In this document: in pieces, positions 9,382-17,405 of the stretch
How the letters are laid out: each line of letters starts with the position of its first letter
Numbering within the stretch: position 1 is the first letter of the stretch
NCBI RefSeq assembly: GCF_000485595.1
Contig: NW_014577479.1
Span: 344,630 to 378,876, forward strand
Direction of reading: 5' to 3'
Length of the DNA: 34,247 bases
Source of the DNA: Priapulus caudatus
Lineage: Eukaryota > Priapulida > Priapulimorpha > Priapulimorphida > Priapulidae
Notes under the pieces: generated by a model
Database searches by the model: none
What the model was told of the DNA's origin: nothing
What the model saw: only the letters and a program-made list of their open reading frames with translations
Position numbers and translations under genes: made by a program

Positions 9382-9399
9382 TGGTTGCCGTGACAGTCC
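9382..9399 (+). other. Putative tRNA primer-binding site
   Basis: TGGTTGCCGTGACAGTCC begins one base after the 5' LTR; the TGG matches the complement of a tRNA CCA end. The primer tRNA was not identified. Confidence 0.45.
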
Positions 9400-10885
9400 A
9401 AATCTGGGTACCTTTGCGGAGGCAACGTAAGGTCCTATCTACTACTATATCGATCTACAGACCATACACAGGAAGATGGAGAAGGAAAACGACGGAGAGC
9501 GAGAAAGCGGGAGAGAGAACGGTGGATCAAGGAAGATGTAAGAAGAATGACGAGAGCGAGACAGGGGAGAGAGGGACGGAAGAGCGAGTTTTGATATGAA
9601 GATGGGAGCAAGGCTGCGCTAGCGCCGTGACGATGACGATGGCGACGAGGATCGGCTGGAAATCATGAGGAGGAGTTGCGGCCGCCGCGTCGGCAAGGTT
9701 GTCAGCGGAGAGGAGAATGACGTGAAAGGAAGATAGATTCCGACGAAGGAAGAGAAGGATGCAGTTACACGAAAGGAAAAGAACGCGAGAGATGAACGAG
9801 ACGGAATACTAAAAATGGGTATGTGAATCAATCTTGTGTCGGCATTGATTTCGTAATATAAGTGAAAACGTTAGTTATAAACGTTAATACTCGAGGGTTT
9901 TCCTGTATACACCATGCAAGCATGCGCACCATTACGTTTTTTTTTATCCCTCATACCTGTTTTAGTTCAAAAGTGGCATGTTATGTTATGTCGATGGGTA
10001 TATACTTGCGGAGCGGAAATAAAACTTTGAATAAGGAACGCCGACACAGTTGTTTCACAAAGCTTACTGACATTGTATGTATTAATATATGTAGGTTTAT
10101 GGTTGTTTTATGAACGCGGTATTTTCTCATGATATATGCCCTAACCGTTTTTGTGTGTGTGGAAAACTTTGTCGTGAAACTTTGTTTAGAAATTTGTGAT
10201 CGTTTCTTGAATTTGTGCTAACCAGTGACGGTACGTTTCCACTATATTGTCAGACCGCTAAACACATTCTTCATTAGAGTTGATTAAGCCAAAAACATTT
10301 CATCGAAAATATGAAATCAGTTTTGCGTATTTTTGTTGGCTGTATATGATTTATAATGTATGATGGATGGTATATGATGATTTTTTTGGCCGTATGATGT
10401 GTGGAGTGAGCCACATCAGGCCGTGTTATTAATGCCTGTGTGCATGGGCCCCTGGTGCCCTGGATTATGATGATATAATCCAGATATAACTGGTTTTTCG
10501 GTAATGCGTGTCTGTATACGCATACGCCACGTACGGTTCAGCCATAAAAATACGCAAGAGTGAGATTTATTGCAGCTGTTATCAGAATGTCATGCCAAAT
10601 GTGTTGAGTTTCTGACTTATCTTTTGGTCGAACTTATCGTTACTTGTTTTCTACGCTTCATATGTGCTTCTCTTATTGTATTTTGATTTGTTGTTATGTG
10701 TATTGATTGTGGGTGGTTTAATCGACAGAAAGACGTTTCTCTCGTTGGGTTGAGTTAGGAAGATATCAGGGTAATAATTTTTTTTGATTGTTTAGTTTAG
10801 GTTGAGGTGTGGTTCAGCGAGGACGCTGAGTCGATGACTACCCTAGTCAAAAGAGGGATATAATAGTAGTACTAAAGGAAGATAA
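9400..10885 (+). other. Interior of the LTR retrotransposon
   Basis: A purine-rich stretch at 9470-9800 gives charged Glu/Arg/Lys translations with stops in every frame, possibly gag remains. The rest (9830-10880) is AT-rich with no long frame. It ends with purine-rich AAAGGAAGATAA at 10874-10885. Confidence 0.55.
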
Positions 10886-11317
10886 TGTAACATGTCCTTT
10901 GCACGTGTCACAATGATTAGTGCGTGGAGTCTAGCTAGACAGAACGTCGGCGGCATATTGGGCGGCGCATTGATGTTAACAGGGAGTTGAATAAGCGGTT
11001 TTAGATTAGGCAGTTTCTAGGTGATTGTGAAATGAGGGAACGGTGGAACTGGACAGAACGGGTGACATGTGCGCTCAAGATGTAGGAGTTTGGGCGAATA
11101 TATAGGGAGAGACGTAATAGGAGGGGATTTGGGATTCGGGTTTCTGGGCGCGGAGCTGAGCACACGCGCGTATGCGCGTGTGCGCAGTTTCTTTGTCTGT
11201 TTGTGCGATTGTCTGATGAGGTGGCTACACAGTGTATGAGTATTAAAGGTTGTACAGTTTACCACACAAGTTTGGATTTCTTCATCATTTCTACGTGAAC
11301 GCTCATTCCTGTTTACA
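10886..11317 (+). repeat. 3' LTR
   Basis: 432 bp, same termini as the 5' LTR. TATA-like AATATATAGGG at 11097-11107 and ATTAAA at 11242-11247. Followed by the target duplication GTAT at 11318-11321. Confidence 0.85.
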
Positions 11318-11646
11318 GTATTTCTCGAGCAGCCATAATCTGACGTTTTCTGTGATTTTATATTTCAGGTTACAATCAACGATGTTCATTTTAGGACAAA
11401 TTTATCCATAATATAACTGAAACTATATGTCGTTTATAAGATATTTACAAATCCTTTTGCTTTTAAATTAGTAATATAGAAACACCCTCGGTCTGTAGAC
11501 GCCTTGGCTGAACAGTGGTTTTCCGCAACTTGTCAGAGCGTGCGCTTTGAGTGGCGCCACCGTTCGTTGTAATCAAACTGTAGGTCGTTATGTTTAAAAC
11601 ATTTTGTATATATATTTCTAATGGTGATTGAACCATGAAACTTTAG

Positions 11647-12000
11647 GCGTCGCTGATGATGGCGATGAGGATCGGCAACGAAGCGATGGTGCGGATGCTG
11701 ATCTCACACGGCGCCGACGCCAACGCCGCGGACGCGTCGTCCAGACAGACCACCCTGTACAACGCGGCTTGCTATGGCAGGCTGGACATCATGCGCCTGC
11801 TACTGGAGGCCGGCGCCGACGCCAACGCCGCGGACTCGTACGGAGTGGCCTCCTTGCACATCGCGACTCACTCTGGCTGGCTGAACATCATGCGCATGCT
11901 ACTGGAGGCCGGTGCCGACGCCAACGTCGCCGCGACGGACAGAAAGGGGGAGTTTTATACCGCGTACACTACTCTTGTGATCGACTTCGAACCGAGGTAA
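11647..12000 (+). CDS. Ankyrin-repeat exon (copy 2)
   Basis: Begins right after an acceptor-like ACTTTAG (11640-11646), in phase 0, and reads ASLMMAMRIGNEAMVRMLIS, then TTLYNAACYGRLDIMRLLLE, AGADANAADSYGVASLHIAT and HSGWLNIMRMLLEAGADANV. That is about four ankyrin repeats with no frameshift. It matches 3456-3751 of copy 1. The frame ends at a TAA at 11998; a GTAAAA overlapping it could be a donor instead. The upstream ankyrin repeats found in copy 1 are absent, so this copy either uses a different first exon or is a truncated pseudogene. Confidence 0.6.
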   Translation, partial: ASLMMAMRIGNEAMVRMLISHGADANAADASSRQTTLYNAACYGRLDIMRLLLEAGADANAADSYGVASLHIATHSGWLNIMRMLLEAGADANVAATDRKGEFYTAYTTLVIDFEPR

Positions 12001-12338
12001 AACTACGGGCATACGTTGCGAATGATGGACCGAATTTTAGCAACGCCCTAATGTATTTTCCTATAGATGGTAAAGGTGATCAGTAATAGTAATTGGTTAA
12101 CAGTTAATAATAGATATGTTAAATAGTTTCAGCCGCATTACACTAATCCTCAATCTCTCGGGACGGGGAAAAATGTGGGCGTACGTTGTGAACGACGGGA
12201 CAATTTTAGCGGATGTTCCAATGAATTTTTGTCTAGATAATAACGGTAATCAGTAAAGTAATCGGTTAATAGTTAATAATTTAATAATAGTAGATATGTA
12301 GTAATCGGCAACAGTAATAAAGGTAGTATGCTCGCAGA

Positions 12339-12348
12339 NNNNNNNNNN
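12339..12348. other. Assembly gap (10 N)
   Basis: Ten N's. The right side continues with the repeat also found at 6233, which in copy 1 lies 370 bp outside the right TIR. The missing DNA could therefore include the 3' ankyrin exons and right TIR of copy 2. Confidence 0.95.
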
Positions 12349-12507
12349 CAACCATAGACTGAAGGGGCACTACGCCTTAGACTTATAGGGAATAAGCTTG
12401 TTATGTTTGTGCTCACATGTGCATAGTCAACGCAGATATCTTTTTTGAATAACTGGAATGCTTCCACACCATGCGTGCATACCACGCGACACACACGTTG
12501 TTCTGTT
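12347..12507 (+). repeat. Direct repeat, second copy (first at 6233)
   Basis: Matches 6233-6402 with several small indels, then diverges after ACACACACGTTGTTCT. Confidence 0.8.
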
Positions 12508-13394
12508 GTTGTCAACCATAATGTTGTGTCACCTTGTGTCAGTAGTGGATTCGTCCTACTTACAGCTCTGTAAAACAAAGGCTCCATTTAAAATTGATAT
12601 ATTAAAATGTTCGCATTTGTGTACAAGTGACAAGATTACACAGTATGTGACGAAATGAATATTCTTTACTTGTATTTCGTTGTTTCTTAGAAGATTTGCG
12701 AATATAGTTAAAATATGCTGCGTGTAGTATATCTAAGTGTGATAACTCTAGTGTATATTACAGGGGGAAATCCAGCATTTTGTAAATGCTATGTTGGTTA
12801 TCAGACCACGTTATGAAACGCGAAGGGAGATTCCGAGTACACTCCTCTTCTCAGATATAGCATGTAAATATCGAATGCACCAGGTAACAACTGACTGACA
12901 TCTGCGTACTCTTTGATATCTCTGATCACAGCATTTTTACTATATCTCTCTATCTACCTCTCTTATATATATATCTATATCTCTCTATCTACCTCTCTTA
13001 TATATATCTCTATATCTCTCTATCTACGCCTCTTATATATCTCTACATCTCTCTATCCCCCATCTTATACACTATTTATTTGATAATTTAAAGACGGTAC
13101 ATTAGTAAAAGATCATCAACATGAGCTCGCAAGCTCCTCACCGTCGGTGGCATCTATATAGTATCTCTATATCTCTCCATCTCCCCTCTGTATCTCTACA
13201 TTGTAATTTATATTCTACTATGTCTAACTTGTAACTTGCATTGCTTTGCATAACTTGCGGACGGTTCTCTCTGAACAGACGGCCTGCGCTGCAAGCAGTC
13301 AGTAATTAACAACACACAGCTGCATGCTTGCACTGACAGTATGTTATGGTATATAGATATATATACTGTATGTAATAATGTATATCATAAATTC
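12508..13394. other. AT-rich gene-free DNA with (ATCTCT)n-type repeat
   Basis: 12940-13190 holds irregular TATATCTCTCTATCTAC-type low-complexity DNA. No coding sequence supported. Confidence 0.6.
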
Positions 13395-13670
13395 ATAATA
13401 GTCCATGTTAAAACTTACACTACTTTTCATCACGTGTGCAGTCGCAGCTGAGAAGTTCGAGACAAGCATGTAAACAAAATAAGAAAGATGGAGATCTCTA
13501 AGCGTACTGTATAGTTCAGGTGTTATAATGAGATCACGTGAGAAAGAAGCCCGTCTCATGGTGTGCCCATATCCCGTTAAAATTACAGGTACTGAAGCGG
13601 TTAATTTATTTATACGCAACTGTTAAACTATTTCCGCGGGAGATGGCGTCACGATGTTACATTTTATTAC
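13395..13670 (-). repeat. Old decayed TIR of the same element family
   Basis: Shares the order of motifs of the right TIR: AAACTTACACTAC, GAGATCACGTGAGAAAGAAG in place of GAGATCTCGCGAGAGAGAAA, CCCGTC, ATTACAGGTACTGAAG, TTTCCGC, GAGATGGCGTCACGATGT. It is much more diverged than the 5370-5864 copy. The CpGs of the palindrome are changed as expected for methylation decay. Its partner TIR was not found in this window. Confidence 0.7.
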
Positions 13671-15679
13671 TATAAAATTTCGCATTTCGAAAAATTAAGT
13701 TTGCGTACCCGAAATTACAGAATCAGTTTGAATCAAGCCAGTTTTAGCTTAATTATTTCACACCCGCGTTTAATTCAAATGGACAAAATTTAATATTGTT
13801 TCCAAATTGTTCGCAGAAAGCTGAAGAGAATTTCCTCAATCTCATAGAAGATCGCTGATCTTATTCTTACACGATATCTCATATAATCAGTCTCTATTGT
13901 CATGACACGTGAAACGTGAACATAATAGGTTTGCTATTAGTAGCATTTATTCATTATTGCTCTTTCATAACACATTTTATAACGTTCTAAATAATCTACC
14001 TGATAAGAGTTATTAGCATACTACACTGTAATGGATCATAACCCCACGTTGGAAGCGCCAAACAACCAGTGATAAGCGTACGTGCGACCTACCGCATCCA
14101 CATTACCAGCATTACAAAGAGCACAATAGATACCTGCAAAGGATACTAGATTTAATCCATGTCGACGGCTGAATTCCACAACCTAACAAACCTAGGTCGA
14201 ATACCTGCAAACGTTTTACCCATTGCAGTAGCTCAACTTAATTGGCAGCAAATTATTTTTAATGGTCTATATAATTATTCTATATATTATTGGTCTATTT
14301 ACCCACGGTTTGACTACAAGAAACTTCAATCACTGGAGACACTTGGGTAGCAACTAAATAATAATTTGGCCATTCGGTCTTGAGTATGCAGCACCTTGGG
14401 TTGCGACTGAGTAGATTGGAACCAATCACCTAATAAATCAGTAAATATTAGCAGTAATATTACCTTAATTAGTAGTAATATTACCTTAATATTAGCACAA
14501 TTATATAATTAGTTATTATATTATTCCATATTTTAAAGTTGTTAATTTCAATTATCACTGCATTTCAATAACACAAATAAAAACAAATAAAATATGGAAT
14601 GCATTATTAGTTGAGAACAGTAATACTTGTCTATAAACCAGCTATCAGTATCAATGCAAGAATTATTTACATTCTTAGCAACAAAAAAATACAACGTAAA
14701 CGAAATCCAACTGTAAATAAAATCACTTAAAATCAACAAAACTTAATAGACCAAATAATCAAGACTATTTATATTATCGAGTTCAGGTGTAATATTCTAA
14801 TTACAGAACTGGAATAGGATTACACCTCGATGTTTGCAATTTTACATTATGTTTGGTAGCATAGGACTTGAAACATAGTAGCTGTATAGGAACTTCCATA
14901 TATTCCATATGGGATTATGATATCACATACCTCATATTACATAACTCCCCATATTATCTTAATCATATTCATATCGTCCGGAGTCAATATATCAATATCA
15001 GAATCAATATCAGGAATACCAATATTAGGAGTCTATTGATAGACTCCTGATATCATATAACCTACATGCTATACTCATCTTCACCTCACTTCATCTCTAA
15101 CCAGAGTACAGAATACCGTTATTTTGGCTATATATGTGTGTGTGTGTGTGTGTATATGTTCTCACACACTAAGCCAACACTATTCGCAGAAGTTTTCATG
15201 CTATACTCACAGTTGGCATTGCTATATCACACATTTGCCATATATATGATATGATATAGTACATGATAATTACCATACACTCGTAGATTTTACTCTATAA
15301 TGGTATACTGATAACATCATAACCCACGTTGGAATGGTTTGTGATTGCTATGTAACACAGGCACTAGCGAAAACAGGTTGCGTTAAGAAATACCATGTAA
15401 CCAGGGGGCTGGAATATCGAGTATCAGATAACAAGGGGTTGGAACATCGAATTCGAATATCACATAACACAGGTGGAACATGGAATGTCACATTAACAGA
15501 GGGGTATATTGTGATTGCAGATGGTGCATTTCTGTTTCACGTACTTAACACGGGCCCCACATCTAATCCTATTACTGATAGATGACTAGAATTGATTGAA
15601 TACGAGTCTAGAGTTTCATGCGAACCACGATTATGATATTACACCTATTTTCAAATGAGATCCTCATACTTTGTGATAA
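13671..15679. other. AT-rich gene-free region
   Basis: Only short frames without recognisable domains. A short GT run lies at 15135-15153. The phrase CATAACC(C)CACGTTGGAA occurs near 14037 and 15316, hinting at an old repeat pair. Nothing else seen. Confidence 0.5.
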
Positions 15680-15687
15680 CAGCAGAG
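15680..15687 (+). repeat. 8-bp target-site duplication, left
   Basis: CAGCAGAG immediately left of the MITE; repeated exactly at 15937-15944. Confidence 0.85.
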
Positions 15688-15936
15688 TAAGGCCGTACGC
15701 AGGAAATTTTCTGTAGGGGGGGCAAAGGTACTCCCCATGCCCCCTGTGCCCTAACGTTTCGCAATTTCACATTTCTTTATTTAAAGTGTAATATTTCTTT
15801 GATGATTTAAGATAACCTTTTGTCACATTTCTATTTTATTTCTAAAAGTGCACAGTATTTGTCCCATTAAAAGGCATACTCTGAAAATCTCTAGGGGGCA
15901 ACTGCCCCTGCTGTCCCCCTGCTGCGTACGGCCCTG
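15688..15936 (+). mobile_element. hAT-like MITE, 249 bp
   Basis: The ends are inverted repeats: TAAGGCCGTACGCAG at the left and CTGCGTACGGCCCTG at the right, whose complement begins CAGGGCCGTACGCAG. CAGGG-type termini with 8-bp target duplications are the signature of hAT DNA transposons. The interior is AT-rich, with G-rich and C-rich sub-terminal stretches (GTAGGGGGGGC / GCCCCTGCTGTCCCCC), and is non-coding, so it must be mobilised in trans. The left end has lost CAGGG (now TAAGG). Confidence 0.85.
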
Positions 15937-15944
15937 CAGCAGAG

Positions 15945-16056
15945 GTAAGACAGGAAGAATATGGATTGTTATCTTGCTTCTCCAACTGATCGCTAATTAC
16001 TAATAAGTATTATGCATATAATTATAATTTACAAATGCGCATGTAACATGCAACAT

Positions 16057-16103
<47 letters not shown>

Positions 16104-17405
16104 TCTTCTTCTAATGATTAAACATCGATTTATAGTTCTTAGAATTATAACTTACACTAACTTTCTCCTATCAGAATAAGGGAAATTTATATATTTTCAT
16201 GCATATTAATTGAGCAATCTAATTAGCAGTGGTTACGAATTATAAACTAAAACTAACAGATTCTCTCAATCACAATCTAGTGCCATATGCTGTATGACCA
16301 CACACGTACGTTATTATTTCCAACACTTACTAAACGTATAACAGACGAAGTTATTCCTGTTTCTCTACAACATGCAACTGCTTTCATTCCATGCAACGCG
16401 ATTGTTCTACGATATGACATAGAATATTTTACGTTAATTAGCAACTCTTAACACATACACTAGTTTTATCTTATAACCATCACTACCTCTCATTATTAAC
16501 TTTTATGAAGGCACTATAACTAATGAAGTGTAATGACTGTAATTGGATGTAATTAAGTCTGTGCTTTCATCTCTTTTTATATATTACCCTTTAGTCGGTA
16601 TTTTGACTAAATTCATCTTCTTAAATTATCTATTCTACAATAGCTCGCTCGTATATACATATCATATTTCTAACAGCAACAATAGTACAGATTAAAATTA
16701 ATTATCCTATGTCAAACACAATATGTATTTGCATGCGGCACATGTAATACGTGCAATGCAAACGCGTTTCAATACGCAAATACACTCACGTGAACGCAAA
16801 TACACTCACGTGAACGCAAATACACTCACGTGAACGCAAATACACTCACGTGAACGCAAATACGTATGTAGTGTATTTAGACGACAGTGTCTACGCACAT
16901 TTCATGAATCGTACATGATTAGCTCGGACTATCTTCACACACCACCTGACTATCTCCTGTTTGAATTCATCCTTGGCTCGCTCACACACCTTTCGTAGCT
17001 TTTAATGACAACTTTTTGGCAATATAAACTGCACCAGTAGTGTAGCGACAATGATGATATGTCACTTCTCATTTTGTTCGCAAATTCGACAAAAACGCAG
17101 CTGGCACAATTTCGAATTGTCAGCTTACGAATTGTTAGCTGCATAACGGCAATTACGGGAATTAATTCATACAAATGAAATTGTCCCGAAAAACAGACCC
17201 ATTGTCAGAAACACCATAAGGAGTTACGACATCAAAAATTCTACGATCCCATGACCTTCGCACACGAAGCACTGAGTCATCCCAGTCTTGCTAATATGCA
17301 TAACAGTACGACAATCGACGTTTACGACAACGGCACCCACAGATGGCGCCACCTCACATTTCGGGTAATCATACGAACGTCATTCGTCGTCGACGTCGAT
17401 CAAAC
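15945..17405. other. AT-rich region downstream of synaptojanin
   Basis: An (AC)n run lies at 16059-16101 and the E-box minisatellite at 16778-16857. The 3' UTR of synaptojanin must lie in the right part, but no clear minus-strand poly(A) signal was picked out. AGATGGCGCCAC at 17341-17352 matches the core found in the TIRs. Confidence 0.5.
16778..16857 (+). repeat. 20-bp tandem repeat with E-box in each unit
   Basis: Four perfect copies of AAATACACTCACGTGAACGC plus a partial fifth. Each has the palindrome CACGTG, giving four E-boxes at exact 20-bp spacing. It lies about 550 bp beyond the synaptojanin stop codon. Confidence 0.93.

Larger units (their letters stand above)
8913..11317 (+). mobile_element. 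Non-autonomous LTR retrotransposon
   Basis: 2.4 kb with two direct LTRs (8913-9380, 10886-11317) beginning TGTAACATG and ending GTTTACA, and a 4-bp GTAT duplication. A primer-binding-site-like TGGTTGCCGTGACAGTCC lies at 9382-9399 and a purine stretch AAAGGAAGATAA just before the 3' LTR. The ~1.5-kb interior has no recognisable gag, protease, reverse transcriptase or integrase; it holds a purine-rich, Glu/Arg/Lys-coding stretch (about 9470-9800). It therefore depends on a related autonomous element. The direction is given by PBS, purine tract and TATA/poly(A) order. Confidence 0.85.
7638..12338 (+). mobile_element. Second copy of the TIR/ankyrin element, split by an LTR element and cut by a gap
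   Basis: Starts with the same GGGGATAGGGG terminus and matches 211-1515 of copy 1 collinearly (7639-8912), with indels. At 8913 it is interrupted by an LTR retrotransposon, resumes at 11318 with the sequence found at 1662 of copy 1 (GTATTTCTCGAGCAGCC), diverges after about 11412, then has an ankyrin exon (11647-12000) and the following intron-like DNA up to the N gap. The right TIR is not present; it may be lost in the gap. Confidence 0.8.

Noticed and set aside
14159-14350. 63-codon plus-strand frame
   Set aside because: No domain, AT-rich composition, isolated.
15334-15585. 83-codon plus-strand frame with repeated words
   Set aside because: No recognisable domain and no splice or start context; chance frame in repeated AT-rich DNA.
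16778-16857. CRISPR-like 20-bp repeats
   Set aside because: Direct head-to-tail copies with no spacers; a minisatellite.
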